64,000 bases of DNA from Pseudomonas migulae NBRC 103157 (lineage in GTDB: Bacteria > Pseudomonadota > Gammaproteobacteria > Pseudomonadales > Pseudomonadaceae). The notes beneath the pieces were generated by a model, which did no database searches, was not told the origin of the DNA, and worked only from the letters and a program-made list of their open reading frames with translations. Below are positions 1-9,249 of this stretch, piece after piece (within the stretch, counting starts at the first letter, position 1; every line of letters starts with the position of its first letter). Both the position numbers and the translations under genes were made by a program. The DNA lies in NCBI RefSeq assembly GCF_002091715.1, contig NZ_BDAG01000011.1, positions 94,522 through 158,521 on the forward strand. The letters run 5' to 3'.

Positions 1-5
1 TCACC

Positions 6-20
6 TTTACGTTAACGTAA
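6..20. promoter_or_regulatory. LiuR-type operator, copy 1
   Basis: TTACGTTAACGTAA at 7-20 is a perfect 14-bp palindrome. It resembles the sites bound by the MerR-family leucine-catabolism regulator LiuR, whose gene lies at 3634-4035. A second copy follows 43 bp downstream, and both precede the acyl-CoA ligase at 243. The site may also serve a gene left of the window, which cannot be seen. Confidence 0.65.
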
Positions 21-48
21 GCCTGTGACGAATGGCTGTCAATCACCC

Positions 49-64
49 TTTACGTTAACGTCAA
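49..64. promoter_or_regulatory. LiuR-type operator, copy 2
   Basis: TTTACGTTAACGTCAA shares the ACGTTAACGT core with the palindrome at 6-20 and has TTTAC/GTCAA flanks like the site in front of liuR at 4078-4093. The paired arrangement upstream of the ligase start suggests direct LiuR control; this is inferred from motif and context. Confidence 0.65.
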
Positions 65-107
65 CTTGAGCGAGAGTAGAGCCAGTTCATAGTAAGGCGA
101 GCCAACC

Positions 108-199
108 CTGTGGGAGCGGTCTTGCTTGCGAAAGCGCCGGATCAGTCGACATTGGTGCTGAATGACAGACCGCTTTCGCGAGCAAGCCCGCTCCCACAG
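108..199. repeat. REPIN, CGCGAGCAAG family
   Basis: Two inverted arms of the family (CTGTGGGAGCGG / CCGCTCCCACAG, with GCGAGCAAG inside) flank a non-conserved 40-base centre. The left arm has two substitutions. Confidence 0.9.
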
Positions 200-242
200 G
201 TGGCCGCCGTAACACCCACTAATAAAGACAATAGGGGTCGTC

Positions 243-1937
243 ATGGATCAACCCAGTGCAAGCCCGCAACGCAGCTACACCCGTGGTGCTCAGGACAAAG
301 CCTTGCTGGCGATGACCATCGGTCAGGCGTTCGATAGCACCGTCGCGAAGTACTCGGCTGGAGAGGCGTTGGTCGTGCGCCATCAACAGCTGCGTTACAC
401 CTGGCAGCAACTGTCCGATGCGGTGGACCTGCAGGCCAGGGCATTGCTGGCGCTGGGCTTGCAGGCCGGAGATCGCCTCGGCATCTGGGCGCCGAATTGC
501 GCGCAGTGGTGCATCAGCCAGTTTGCCAGCGCGAAAATCGGCGTGATTCTGGTCAACATCAACCCGGCGTATCGCAGCTCTGAACTCGAATACGTGTTGA
601 AGCAGTCAGGCTGCCAATGGCTGGTCTGCGCGGGCGCGTTCAAGACCTCCAACTATCACGCCATGCTGCAGGGGCTGGTGCCCGAGCTGGCAGAGCAATC
701 CATCGGACAGTTACAAAGTGAACGCCTGCCTGAACTGCGCGGCGTCATCAGTCTGGATGCGCAACCGCCATCGGGTTTCCTGCCCTGGTCACAATTGGCC
801 GATCTCGCGGCCGGCGTGTCCGCCGAACAACTGCGCGAGCGTCAGGACAGTCTGCACTTCGACCAACCGGTAAACATCCAGTACACCTCCGGCACCACCG
901 GTTTCCCCAAAGGCGCGACCCTCAGCCACTACAACATTCTCAACAACGGTTACATGGTCGGCGAAAGCCTCGGCCTGACCGCCAATGATCGGCTGGTGAT
1001 CCCGGTGCCGCTGTATCACTGCTTCGGCATGGTCATGGGCAACCTCGGTTGCATGACCCACGGCAGCACCATGATCTACCCCAATGATGCGTTCGATCCG
1101 TTGCTGACCCTGACCACTGTCGCCGAAGAGAAAGCCACTGCGCTCTATGGCGTGCCGACCATGTTTATCGCCATGCTCGATCAGCCGCAGCGAGCCGAGT
1201 TCGACCTGTCGACCCTGCGCACTGGAATCATGGCAGGCGCGACCTGTCCGATCGAAGTGATGCGTCGGGTCATCAACGAAATGCACATGAGCGAAGTGCA
1301 GATTGCCTACGGCATGACGGAAACAAGTCCGGTGTCTTTGCAGACCGGTCCGTCAGACGAACTGGAATTGCGCGTCACCACGGTCGGCCGTACCCAGCCG
1401 CAACTGGAAAGCAAAATCATCGACGAGGCGGGCAACCTGGTGCCGCGCGGCACGATTGGCGAACTCTGCACTCGCGGCTACAGCGTGATGCTTGGTTACT
1501 GGAATAACCCCGAGGGCACCGCGGACGCGATCGACCAGGCCGGCTGGATGCACACCGGTGACCTGGCGAGCATGAACGACGAAGGCTACGTGTGCATTGC
1601 CGGACGCAACAAGGACATGATCATTCGCGGCGGTGAGAATATTTACCCGCGGGAGCTGGAAGAGTTCTTCTTTACCCACCCGGCGGTGGCGGACGTGCAA
1701 GTGATCGGTATTCCGTGTTCGCGCTATGGCGAAGAGATTGTCGCCTGGATCAAGTTCCACCCGGGCCACAGCGCCACCGAGCAGGAGCTGCAAGCCTGGT
1801 GCAAGGAGCGCATCGCGCACTTCAAGACGCCGCGTTACTTCAAATTCGTCGAGGAATTTCCGATGACGGTGACCGGCAAGATCCAGAAGTTCCGGATGCG
1901 CGAGATCAGTATCGAGGAGCTCAAAGCGATACCGTAA
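243..1937 (+). CDS. AMP-binding acyl-CoA ligase (ANL superfamily)
   Basis: This 564-residue protein activates a carboxylic acid with ATP and transfers it to CoA. All core ANL motifs are present: P-loop-like [11 protein letters not shown] from residue 214, GMTETSP near 357, GWMHTGDL near 434, the hinge [16 protein letters not shown] near 454, and the C-terminal catalytic lysine in TGKIQKF near 546. Length is normal for medium-chain or branched acyl-CoA synthetases. Two LiuR-like palindromes upstream and the neighbouring HMG-CoA lyase suggest a substrate linked to leucine or isovalerate degradation; substrate cannot be fixed from sequence. There is no signal peptide, so it is cytoplasmic. Confidence 0.9.
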   Translation: MDQPSASPQRSYTRGAQDKALLAMTIGQAFDSTVAKYSAGEALVVRHQQLRYTWQQLSDAVDLQARALLALGLQAGDRLGIWAPNCAQWCISQFASAKIGVILVNINPAYRSSELEYVLKQSGCQWLVCAGAFKTSNYHAMLQGLVPELAEQSIGQLQSERLPELRGVISLDAQPPSGFLPWSQLADLAAGVSAEQLRERQDSLHFDQPVNIQYTSGTTGFPKGATLSHYNILNNGYMVGESLGLTANDRLVIPVPLYHCFGMVMGNLGCMTHGSTMIYPNDAFDPLLTLTTVAEEKATALYGVPTMFIAMLDQPQRAEFDLSTLRTGIMAGATCPIEVMRRVINEMHMSEVQIAYGMTETSPVSLQTGPSDELELRVTTVGRTQPQLESKIIDEAGNLVPRGTIGELCTRGYSVMLGYWNNPEGTADAIDQAGWMHTGDLASMNDEGYVCIAGRNKDMIIRGGENIYPRELEEFFFTHPAVADVQVIGIPCSRYGEEIVAWIKFHPGHSATEQELQAWCKERIAHFKTPRYFKFVEEFPMTVTGKIQKFRMREISIEELKAIP

Positions 1938-2020
1938 GAGCCGGCTTGCTGGCGATGCAGGCGCCGCGGTCCATCATACAGACCGCGTCATCGTTCATCG
2001 CTAGCAAGCCAGCTCCCACA
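1938..2020. repeat. REPIN, GCCGGCTTGCTGGCGAT family (degenerate)
   Basis: The left arm begins at the base after the ligase stop codon; the right arm (GCTAGCAAGCCAGCTCCCACA) carries several substitutions. Confidence 0.8.
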
Positions 2021-2041
2021 AGATCAAGAATTCTGAATCGC

Positions 2042-2075
2042 AAAAAGCACAAAGGGGAGCCGAAGCTCCCCTTTA
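2042..2075 (-). terminator. crcY intrinsic terminator
   Basis: A perfect 10-bp stem AAAGGGGAGC / GCTCCCCTTT with a TTCG tetraloop on the minus strand (2051-2074) is followed by GTGCTTTTTG. The plus strand also ends in a short T-rich run (TTTAATTTT), so it may stop ligase transcription as well. Confidence 0.9.
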
Positions 2076-2423
2076 ATTTTCGTTGCGCGTGCTCTTTTTT
2101 TATTATTGAGGGGCGGTCTGTTTTTGTTTTTGGCAACCGTGACCCTTTACCGCTGTTTTTATCGATCCCCATCCGGGATCAAGAGCAAACGTATTTTTTT
2201 GAGCGCTGATCTGCTTTTTCGCTGAGCGATCCAACCAGTTCGGGAGCTACCTGAAGGTAGTTTTATTGTTCTCTGCCCGGTTGCGGGTTACTCCGAAAAG
2301 CACCCTGAAAAGCACACCTTCTCCAAAAAAATCTGTTAGCTGCGTCTCTGCCGTGTTGTTCTTGTTATGTCAGAGTCGTTTCGTCTTATTTTTATTGGTT
2401 TGCTGCTTTTTATTCTTGTTATG
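2042..2423 (-). ncRNA. crcY: CrcY-type small RNA (Crc/Hfq antagonist)
   Basis: The predicted minus-strand transcript runs from a sigma-54 promoter to a strong terminator, about 380 nt. It contains six A-rich CA motifs of the AANAANAA type at about 2405-2420, 2383-2396, 2351-2366, 2260-2270, 2119-2133 and 2094-2108, all on the transcribed strand. CrcZ/CrcY RNAs use such motifs to titrate Hfq/Crc and relieve catabolite repression. In P. putida, CrcY (368 nt) is described next to the HMG-CoA lyase gene, the position seen here downstream of liuE. Length, promoter type, motif number and neighbour agree. Exact ends are inferred. Confidence 0.88.
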
Positions 2424-2433
2424 CCATAGAGAT

Positions 2434-2450
2434 AGCAGAAGCCGTGCCAA
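2434..2450 (-). promoter_or_regulatory. Sigma-54 promoter of crcY
   Basis: The minus strand reads TTGGCACGGCTTCTGCT, a near-consensus -24 (TGGCAC) and -12 (CTGC) element with correct five-base spacing. It places the start near 2423. CbrB-dependent sigma-54 promoters drive CrcZ and CrcY in pseudomonads. Confidence 0.85.
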
Positions 2451-2529
2451 CTTTTAAAATTCCTTTAGAATCAATGGCTTGAGTTTTTGTCGGATTTTTC
2501 TCTCAGTCAAAACCCGACAATTTGTTTCC

Positions 2530-2573
2530 GTGTTACTCGGTTAAGCCCCACATTTCAGATTTGGCGGTAACAC
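2530..2573. promoter_or_regulatory. Candidate CbrB activator site for crcY
   Basis: GTGTTAC at 2530-2536 and its inverse GTAACAC at 2567-2573 lie about 80-125 bp upstream of the sigma-54 -24 element, a normal distance for an enhancer-binding protein. TGTTAC-type half-sites fit what I recall of CbrB targets; assignment is inference. Confidence 0.5.
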
Positions 2574-2591
2574 CCGGACACATCCGCGCAC

Positions 2592-3491
2592 TTATTGCGC
2601 GCTACGAACCTTGGCCACGCGCGAGCCGGTCGGACGGCCCAGTACTGTGCAAATCTGCTGACCAGCCAGAATCAAGGCGTCCAGGTCGATACCGGTATCG
2701 ATACCCAAACCATTCAACAGATAAACCACGTCTTCAGTGGCAACGTTACCGCTGGCGCCCTTGGCGTATGGGCAGCCGCCGAGGCCGGCGATGGAGCTGT
2801 CGAACACGGCGATGCCTTCGAGCAGGCTGGCGTAGATATTGGCCATGGCCTGGCCGTAAGTGTCGTGGAAGTGCCCGGCGAGTTTTTCTCGCGGTATGTC
2901 GGCGGACACCACGTCGAACATCTTGCGCGTCGCGCCTGCCGTGCCGGTACCGATGGTGTCGCCCAGCGAGATTTCGTAGCAGCCCATGGCGTAGAGCTCC
3001 CGGGCGACTCGGGCAACCTGCTCGGGTGCGACATGGCCTTCGTAAGGGCAACCCAGCACGCACGATACGTAACCGCGCACACTGACGCCATGCTGTTTGG
3101 CAGCCTCCATGATCGGCGCGAAGCGCTCCAGGCTTTCGCTGATCGAGCAATTGATGTTGCGCTGGGAGAAGGCTTCGGAGGCCGCGGCGAACACCGCGAC
3201 TTCCTTGACCCCGGCGGCGATCGCATCTTCGAAGCCGCGCAGGTTGGGGGCGAGGGCGCCGTAGGTCACGCCCGGTTTGCGCTGGATCTGCGCGAAGACG
3301 TCGGCGGACCCGGCCATCTGCGGCACCCATTTGGGCGAGACGAAACTGCCGACTTCTATATAGCTGAGGCCGGCAGCGGTCAGCGCGTCGACCAGTTGCA
3401 CCTTGTCGGCGACGCTGATCGGTTGGGCTTCGTTTTGCAGGCCGTCGCGGGGGCCGACTTCGACCAGGCGTACGTGGGAGGGAAGGGACAT
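2592..3491 (-). CDS. liuE: Hydroxymethylglutaryl-CoA lyase
   Basis: It splits HMG-CoA into acetoacetate and acetyl-CoA, the last step of leucine degradation. The 299-residue protein shows VGPRDGLQNE at its N-terminus and the HMG-CoA lyase signature GLGGCPYAKGASGN with the catalytic cysteine near the C-terminus. The ATG at 3491 is preferred over an upstream GTG (3500) because AGGTG sits six bases before it. liuR is upstream on the same strand across a REPIN (142 bp between the genes), and the crcY RNA lies downstream. In P. aeruginosa liuE closes the liu operon; here the other liu genes are not in view. Confidence 0.95.
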   Translation of the reverse strand: MSLPSHVRLVEVGPRDGLQNEAQPISVADKVQLVDALTAAGLSYIEVGSFVSPKWVPQMAGSADVFAQIQRKPGVTYGALAPNLRGFEDAIAAGVKEVAVFAAASEAFSQRNINCSISESLERFAPIMEAAKQHGVSVRGYVSCVLGCPYEGHVAPEQVARVARELYAMGCYEISLGDTIGTGTAGATRKMFDVVSADIPREKLAGHFHDTYGQAMANIYASLLEGIAVFDSSIAGLGGCPYAKGASGNVATEDVVYLLNGLGIDTGIDLDALILAGQQICTVLGRPTGSRVAKVRSAQ

Positions 3492-3528
3492 GGGATTCAC
3501 CTGTTTGAAAGGGTGAACGAAGATCCCG

Positions 3529-3618
3529 CGTGGGAGCGGGCTTGCTCGCGAATACGGTGGTCAGTCGACATCCATGCTGGATGAAATTCCGCATTCGCGA
3601 GCAAGCCCGCTCCCACGC
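3529..3618. repeat. REPIN, CGCGAGCAAG family
   Basis: Two near-perfect arms (GCGTGGGAGCGGG / CCCGCTCCCACGC with GCTCGCGAAT inside) lie between liuE and liuR. Confidence 0.92.
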
Positions 3619-3633
3619 TGGATCTTCGTATGA

Positions 3634-4035
3634 TTATTGAATTGCCGGCTGGCTTTTCATCGTCTGTTCCAGCGCCTGGGTGCAGCGCTCCTGCGCCGTG
3701 TCCAGTTCCAGCTTCATCTGTTCGATGTCGAGCATCTGCTGCTCCAGCTGCTCGCGGCGCTCGGCGATTTTGTTGAGCATGGTTTGCAGTTGTTTCTGGT
3801 TACCGCCGGTGGGGTCGTAGAGTTCGATCAGCTCACGGCATTCGGCCAGGGAGAAGCCAATGCGCTTGCCCCTCAGGATCAGCTTCAGGCTGACTTTGTC
3901 CCGGGGCGAATAGATGCGTTCCTGGCCACGGCGCTCGGGGCTGAGCAGGCCTTGCTCTTCATAAAAGCGAATGGCCCGCGTAGTGATGTCGAGTTCCCGG
4001 GCGAGGTCGGAAATGCTGTAGGTCTGGCTGCTCAT
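3634..4035 (-). CDS. liuR: MerR-family regulator LiuR
   Basis: This is a 133-residue MerR-type activator/repressor. The N-terminus (YSISDLARELDITTRAIRFYEEQGLL) is the MerR winged-helix signature, followed by a wing with RIYSPRDK and a C-terminal dimerisation coiled coil of about 50 residues rich in Gln/Glu/Leu. It lacks the metal-binding cysteines of CueR-type members, as expected for LiuR. A near-perfect palindrome lies 43 bp upstream of its start, consistent with autoregulation, and the same motif occurs twice at 6-64. The adjacent HMG-CoA lyase supports the leucine/isovalerate assignment. Confidence 0.9.
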   Translation of the reverse strand: MSSQTYSISDLARELDITTRAIRFYEEQGLLSPERRGQERIYSPRDKVSLKLILRGKRIGFSLAECRELIELYDPTGGNQKQLQTMLNKIAERREQLEQQMLDIEQMKLELDTAQERCTQALEQTMKSQPAIQ

Positions 4036-4077
4036 GGGCGCGCTCGAAAAAGGTCATGGCGCTAAGCTAATGTCAGG

Positions 4078-4093
4078 TTGACGTTTACGTCAA
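4078..4093. promoter_or_regulatory. LiuR-type operator before liuR
   Basis: TTGACGTTTACGTCAA is an inverted repeat with 7-bp perfect arms (TTGACGT / ACGTCAA), 43 bp upstream of the liuR ATG. It matches the motifs at 6-20 and 49-64. Confidence 0.7.
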
Positions 4094-4124
4094 GGGGTAG
4101 GGTTTTGTGGTGTTCCAACTGGCC

Positions 4125-4210
4125 TCTTCGCGAGCAAGCCCGCTCCCACATTTCAACGCGTTCCTTCAGAAAGAATGCGGTCGAATGTGGGGGCGGGCTT
4201 GCTCGCGATG
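4125..4210. repeat. REPIN, CGCGAGCAAG family
   Basis: Inverted arms CTTCGCGAGCAAGCCCGC and GCGGGCTTGCTCGCGA lie between liuR and the LysR gene at 4232. Confidence 0.9.
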
Positions 4211-4231
4211 AGGCCGCCTCGGTCTCGGCTC

Positions 4232-5161
4232 CTAAACCTTATCAAGCTTCTTCTCATGCGCCGTTACCTGCTGGCACAACTCGATCATCTGCTCGCGCAT
4301 CCAGCGGTTGGCCGGGTCCTGGTCGGTGCTTTCATGCCAGTAGAGGTGGGTTTCCACCGGCGGTACATCGTTGACCGGCAGGTTCACCGAATACAGATCA
4401 TGACGACGGGCGAAGCGTTCCGGCACGGTCATGACCATGTCGGTCTGTTGCAACACCTGCGACGCCATCAGGTAATGCTGGGAACGCAAGGCGATCTTGC
4501 GCTGGATGCCCATTTTTCCGAGTGCGAGGTCTACATGGCCGAGACCGCTGCGGCGGCTGGAAATATGAATGTGGGTCAGCGACAGGTAATCATCGAGTGT
4601 GAATTTCTCTTTGCCCGCCAGCGGATGGCCCTTGCGCATGGCACACACGTAACGGTCTTCCATCAACTTGACGTGACGCACCTGTGGGTCGGTGTTGAGC
4701 GGCGCGTCCACCGCAAAGTCGAGACGCCCGGCCGCCAGTTCCTTGGTGGTCTCGCGGCGCTTGGACAGAAAGCTTTCGATGATCACCGTCGGCGCCAGGC
4801 GTCGCAGGCGCTGGAAGAGCGGCGGCAGGATCACCGCTTCGGTGAGGTCGGTCATGCTGATGCGGTAAGTCTTGACTGCCTGCAGCGGGTTGAAGATGCG
4901 GCTTTCCTGCACCGATACCCGCAGCAGAGACAGGGCATTGCGCACCGGACCGATGATGTTTTGCGCCATCGGCGTGGGCACCATGCCCTGGGCCGTGCGA
5001 ACGAAGAGGGGATCGTTGAAGGTCTCGCGCAAGCGTGCCAGAGCGTTTGAGACCGCCGGCTGGGTAATGCCGACAATCTGTCCGGCGCGGGTCAGGTTTG
5101 CTTCGGTGTAGATCGCGTCGAAGACGATGAAAAGGTTGAGGTCGACCTTGCTCAGATTCAT
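4232..5161 (-). CDS. LysR-family transcriptional regulator
   Basis: The 309-residue protein has the LysR helix-turn-helix at residues 5-65 (DLNLFIVFDAIYTEANLTRAGQIVGITQPAVSNALARLRE) and a substrate-binding domain in the rest. The sequence style (LFVRTAQGMVPTPMAQ) is that of the NodD/LinR/NahR branch. It is divergent from the acyl-CoA dehydrogenase at 5338 across a 176-bp promoter region, the usual LysR target arrangement, so it probably regulates that gene. The effector is unknown. Confidence 0.9.
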   Translation of the reverse strand: MNLSKVDLNLFIVFDAIYTEANLTRAGQIVGITQPAVSNALARLRETFNDPLFVRTAQGMVPTPMAQNIIGPVRNALSLLRVSVQESRIFNPLQAVKTYRISMTDLTEAVILPPLFQRLRRLAPTVIIESFLSKRRETTKELAAGRLDFAVDAPLNTDPQVRHVKLMEDRYVCAMRKGHPLAGKEKFTLDDYLSLTHIHISSRRSGLGHVDLALGKMGIQRKIALRSQHYLMASQVLQQTDMVMTVPERFARRHDLYSVNLPVNDVPPVETHLYWHESTDQDPANRWMREQMIELCQQVTAHEKKLDKV

Positions 5162-5337
5162 TGCGCTGCACTCTTATTGTTGGGGCATTTTGATGAGGCC
5201 GGGGGCCTCGGCAATCACCCGATCATATATCGGTGATGAATGTTAATACACGCCGAGAATAGGCTAGGTAAATTTTCGTAGCTGTTCTAGCATCGATTGC
5301 ATGACCTAAACAACCTCCCTCAAGAAGGTAGCTGCTC

Positions 5338-6567
5338 ATGGATTTCGCTTATTCGCCCAAGGTGCAAGAACTGCGTGAGCGCGTGACCGCGTTCATGGAC
5401 ACCTACGTTTATCCCGCCGAAGCCGTGTTCGAGCGCCAGGTTGCCGAGGGCGACCGTTGGCAGCCGACTGCGATCATGGAAGAACTCAAACTCAAGGCCA
5501 AGGCCGAAGGCCTGTGGAATTTGTTTCTGCCTGAGTCCGAACTCGGCGCCGGCCTGACCAACCTCGAATACGCACCCTTGGCAGAAATCATGGGCCGCTC
5601 GCTGCTGGGCCCCGAGCCGTTCAACTGCTCGGCGCCCGACACCGGCAACATGGAAGTGCTGGTGCGTTACGCCAACGAAGCACAGAAACGACGCTGGCTC
5701 GAACCGCTGCTGCGCGGTGAAATCCGCTCGGCGTTCGCCATGACCGAGCCGGACGTGGCGTCCTCCGACGCCACCAACATGGCCGCCCGCGCCGTGCGTG
5801 ACGGTGACGAGTGGGTGATCAACGGCAAGAAATGGTGGACCTCGGGTGCCTGCGATCCACGCTGCAAGATTCTGATCTTCATGGGCCTGAGCAATCCCGA
5901 CGCGCCGCGCCACGCCCAGCATTCCATGATTCTGGTGCCGGTGGATGCCCCTGGCGTGAAGATCGTTCGTCCGCTGCCGGTGTTCGGTTACGACGACGCG
6001 CCACACGGTCACGCTGAAGTGCTGTTCGAAAATGTCCGGGTGCCGTACGAAAACGTTCTGCTGGGTGAAGGACGCGGCTTCGAAATCGCACAGGGTCGTC
6101 TTGGCCCGGGCCGGATTCACCACTGCATGCGTTCGATCGGCATGGCCGAGCGTGCACTGGAACTGATGTGCAAACGCGCGGTAAATCGCACGGCGTTCGG
6201 CAAGCCGTTGGCGCGTCTGGGCGGCAACATCGACAAGATCGCCGACTCGCGGATGGAAATCGACATGGCACGCCTGCTGACTTTGAAAGCGGCGTACATG
6301 ATGGACACCGTCGGCAACAAAGTGGCGAAGAGCGAAATCGCGCAGATCAAAGTGGTCGCACCGAACGTGGCCCTGCGCGTTATCGATCGGGCCATCCAGA
6401 TCCATGGCGGGGCAGGGGTTTCCAACGATTTCCCGCTGGCCTACATGTACGCGATGCAGCGCACCCTGCGCCTTGCCGACGGCCCGGACGAAGTGCACCG
6501 CGCGGCAATCGGCAAGTTCGAGATCGGCAAGTACGTGCCAAAGGAAATGCTGCGTAGCAACCACTAA
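5338..6567 (+). CDS. Acyl-CoA dehydrogenase (ACAD10/11-like)
   Basis: This FAD-dependent dehydrogenase of 409 residues oxidises an acyl-CoA at C2-C3. It has the N-terminal helical domain, the beta domain with [16 protein letters not shown] (about residues 138-153) and [11 protein letters not shown], and the C-terminal helical domain with [24 protein letters not shown] and [10 protein letters not shown]. This set is typical of the ACAD10/11-like branch. AGAAGGTAG shortly before the ATG acts as ribosome site. Divergent LysR control is likely. Substrate chain length cannot be read from sequence. Confidence 0.93.
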   Translation: MDFAYSPKVQELRERVTAFMDTYVYPAEAVFERQVAEGDRWQPTAIMEELKLKAKAEGLWNLFLPESELGAGLTNLEYAPLAEIMGRSLLGPEPFNCSAPDTGNMEVLVRYANEAQKRRWLEPLLRGEIRSAFAMTEPDVASSDATNMAARAVRDGDEWVINGKKWWTSGACDPRCKILIFMGLSNPDAPRHAQHSMILVPVDAPGVKIVRPLPVFGYDDAPHGHAEVLFENVRVPYENVLLGEGRGFEIAQGRLGPGRIHHCMRSIGMAERALELMCKRAVNRTAFGKPLARLGGNIDKIADSRMEIDMARLLTLKAAYMMDTVGNKVAKSEIAQIKVVAPNVALRVIDRAIQIHGGAGVSNDFPLAYMYAMQRTLRLADGPDEVHRAAIGKFEIGKYVPKEMLRSNH

Positions 6568-6570
6568 AAC

Positions 6571-6670
6571 TGTAGGAGCGAGCTTGCTCGCGATGGTCTC
6601 CAACAATGACGCGTTTATGCTGGATAAACGCGGTGTTTTGGAGGTCATCGCGAGCGAGCTCGCTCCTACA
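6571..6670. repeat. REPIN, GCGAGCTTGCTCGCGA variant
   Basis: Arms TGTAGGAGCGAGCTTGCTCG and CGAGCGAGCTCGCTCCTACA are inverted around a centre that holds a second inverted repeat (CGCGTTTATGC / GATAAACGCG). It lies three bases after the dehydrogenase stop. Confidence 0.9.
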
Positions 6671-6682
6671 ATAATCAAGACC

Positions 6683-7489
6683 TCAGTCGAGTATTGGCAG
6701 CCCGAAAAAGGCCCGCGCGCATGCGGTGCTGTGAGCCGCCAGTTCTTCCTCGCTTTCCCCGCGATGCAACGCCACTTCCCGCAACACTTCAGTCAGATAC
6801 GCCGGTTCGTTACGGCCATTCTTCGGCTTGGGCCGCAGGCTGCGCGGCAACAGATACGGCGCATCGCTCTCCAGCATCAACCGCCCGCGCTTGATTTCTT
6901 TCACCAGCGGATGCAAATGCGTGCCGCGACGCTCGTCGCAGATCCAGCCGGTGATGCCGATGTGCAAGTCCAGGTCGAGGTAGCTGAACAGCGCTTTTTT
7001 CTCGCCAGTGAAGCAATGCACCACGGCAGCCGGCAACTGGTCGCGGTAGTCGCGGAGGATTTCCAGCAAGCGTTGACTGGCGTCGCGCTCGTGGAGAAAC
7101 ACCGGCAATTGCAGTTCGACCGCCATCGCCAAGTGCTCTTCGAGGACTTTTTCCTGTTGCGGACGCGGCGAAAAATCGCGATTGAAATCCAGCCCGCATT
7201 CACCCACGGCCACCACGTTCGGCTCTTTGAGCAAACTGCGTAGACGCTGGGCACTGTCGGCGTTCCAGTCGCTGGCCGAGTGAGGATGAATGCCGGCGGT
7301 GGCGAACAGCCGTTGCGCTGTGTCATCCAGTTGCTGGCACAGTTCCAGCGCCTGTTCACTGCCTTCGACACTGGTGCCGGTGAGCACCAATTGGCAGACG
7401 CCGGCGGCATATGCGCGGTCGAGTACAGCCCGGTGTTTGTCGGCAAAACTGGGGTTGGTCAGGTTGACGCCGATATCGATGAGTTGCAT
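6683..7489 (-). CDS. tatD: TatD-family metal-dependent hydrolase / DNase
   Basis: The 268-residue protein is a TIM-barrel amidohydrolase-like enzyme. TatD itself (rather than YcfH) is indicated by the N-terminus [15 protein letters not shown]. Metal-binding and catalytic motifs follow: [25 protein letters not shown] and [11 protein letters not shown]. coli TatD is a 3'-5' exonuclease active in DNA repair and turnover. The ATG at 7489 is chosen over longer in-frame options because GAGGT lies 8 bases before it. It is a single-gene unit; no tatABC genes are nearby. Confidence 0.92.
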   Translation of the reverse strand: MQLIDIGVNLTNPSFADKHRAVLDRAYAAGVCQLVLTGTSVEGSEQALELCQQLDDTAQRLFATAGIHPHSASDWNADSAQRLRSLLKEPNVVAVGECGLDFNRDFSPRPQQEKVLEEHLAMAVELQLPVFLHERDASQRLLEILRDYRDQLPAAVVHCFTGEKKALFSYLDLDLHIGITGWICDERRGTHLHPLVKEIKRGRLMLESDAPYLLPRSLRPKPKNGRNEPAYLTEVLREVALHRGESEEELAAHSTACARAFFGLPILD

Positions 7490-7722
7490 GGTGCTACCTC
7501 GGACCAAAGGCCGGAAAGCATATCAGAGCTGTAGATTTATAAGAAAAGCCAAGAACTACAACGAGTTAAAGCTGTCTTTTGATGCCGCGAGGCAAGCCGG
7601 GGTGGTCAGTGTGCCATCACTGTGCCAGTCTTTCGCACTTTGCCAGCGCTCAAGCGCTCTGTTTCTGTCGTTCGATTTCACTCATTTTTTGAAATCGGCC
7701 CAGTATTCTTTCCGGAGAGTGG

Positions 7723-9144
7723 ATGACACGTCCCTCGATTTTGTTACTGCTGTGTGGTTCGTTGCTGCTGCCGATGCCGGCGGTTGCGCGTCTGGCCGGC
7801 CCGCTGCAAGCCGTGCCAGCAGCCAAGGTGCGCGACCTGCAGGAAATCCGCAGCAGCCGTGTGCTGAAGGTGCTGGTCAACCAGAGCCGCAACAGCTCCG
7901 GCGAAGTCCAGGGCCAGGCCATCGGCGTCGAATACCATCGGTTGCGCGCGTTCGAGCAATACCTCAATGGCCACGCCCGCGACGGTCAGGAAGTCACCCT
8001 CAAGATCATCCCCAAAGCCAAGGATCAACTGCTCGGCGCATTACAGCGCGGGGAGGGCGATCTGGTTGCGCCGGGGGAATTGCTCGATCTGCAACCGGGT
8101 TACGCCGTCAGCACCAGTGAGCCCATTGCCAGCAACATCCCGCTGGTATTGGTCGGGATCAAAGGCGAGAAACGCTACACCCACCTCGAACAACTTTCCG
8201 GCAAAACACTGGCATTGCCCACCGGCAGCGCCGCCGGTGAAGCGATCAGTCAGATCAATCAAAAACTCGCCCTGCACAAACTGGCCCCGGTGAAGATCGA
8301 GTGGGTCGATCCGAGCCTGGCGGTCGAAGACGTGCTGGAAATGGTTCAGGGCGGCATCTTTCACCTGACGATCGTCGAGCAACCGATTGCCGAGCGCTGG
8401 GGCAAGATCCTGCCCAAGCTACGCTTCGATCGGCAGGTGCTGATCAGCGAGCCGGGCGAAGAGTTCTGGTTTGTGCGTCGCGACGCCTCGATGCTGCGGG
8501 CCAGTATCGACCGCTTCCTCACCGGTTACAAAAAGCCCTCGGATCAGGACGCGGCGTTCCTGAGGATCTATCGGCGCCTGTATCAAGTGCACTATCCATT
8601 GGCCAAGGCAAATCGCCAGCGGCTGGAAAAACTTCGACCGGTGCTGCAGAAACACGCTGCTGCCCAAGGCATGGACTGGCTTAACCTGGCGGCACTGGCG
8701 TTCAAGGAATCCGCGCTACAACCCAATGCCCGCAGCGGAAGCGGCCCCACCGGCCTGATGCAGATCACGCCGTCCGCGGCCCAGCGTGTGGGGGTCAGTA
8801 ATATTCAGGACCTCGATGCCAACGTGCAGGCCGGGGCCAAGTACCTGGCGATGATCCGCCGCAAGTTTTTTGCCAGCCCCAAACTCAACGAGCGTGAGCG
8901 CATGGCGTTCGTGCTGGCGGCCTACAACATCGGGCCAGAGCGGGTTCAGGGCATGCGCGCCGAAGCCCGGCGCCGGGGTCTGAACCCCAATCAATGGTTC
9001 TTCCAGGTCGAGCGCATCGCCATGGAGCAGGTGGGAATGGGCCCCGTCAGCTATGTTAATAGCGTGAACAAGTATTACCTGGCGTTCGATCGGGAACGGG
9101 AGTCGTTGGAGCCCCAGGGGCAGAAAGTGGCCTTACGGAAATGA
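7723..9144 (+). CDS. MltF-like membrane-bound lytic transglycosylase
   Basis: This 473-residue periplasmic or membrane-anchored enzyme cleaves peptidoglycan to 1,6-anhydro products. A hydrophobic signal occupies residues 4-22, followed by a family-3 solute-binding domain (about 45-275) and an SLT domain (about 300-440). The catalytic glutamate is E329 in AFKESALQPNARS, with the usual GLMQITPSAA and AAYNIGPERV motifs. The two-domain order matches MltF; a paralogue, MltF2, sits in the tesA/oprI neighbourhood in P. aeruginosa, and gene order here agrees. GGAGAG precedes the ATG. Confidence 0.92.
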   Translation: MTRPSILLLLCGSLLLPMPAVARLAGPLQAVPAAKVRDLQEIRSSRVLKVLVNQSRNSSGEVQGQAIGVEYHRLRAFEQYLNGHARDGQEVTLKIIPKAKDQLLGALQRGEGDLVAPGELLDLQPGYAVSTSEPIASNIPLVLVGIKGEKRYTHLEQLSGKTLALPTGSAAGEAISQINQKLALHKLAPVKIEWVDPSLAVEDVLEMVQGGIFHLTIVEQPIAERWGKILPKLRFDRQVLISEPGEEFWFVRRDASMLRASIDRFLTGYKKPSDQDAAFLRIYRRLYQVHYPLAKANRQRLEKLRPVLQKHAAAQGMDWLNLAALAFKESALQPNARSGSGPTGLMQITPSAAQRVGVSNIQDLDANVQAGAKYLAMIRRKFFASPKLNERERMAFVLAAYNIGPERVQGMRAEARRRGLNPNQWFFQVERIAMEQVGMGPVSYVNSVNKYYLAFDRERESLEPQGQKVALRK

Positions 9145-9249
9145 TCGACTAAACTGATCGTTATGGCGAAAAAATTGCGCTTTTAACATTTGATTTATTG
9201 ATTAATATAGCGGCCAACCAACACACAAACTCACAATGGATGACACAGC

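Noticed and set aside
2266..2457. 63-codon hydrophobic ORF inside the T-rich region
   Set aside because: Its Phe/Leu/Val content arises from the complementary A-rich CA motifs of crcY; no ribosome site.
5320..6678. 452-codon open frame opposite the acyl-CoA dehydrogenase
   Set aside because: Histidine/valine-rich shadow typical of GC-rich DNA; the dehydrogenase motifs settle the strand.
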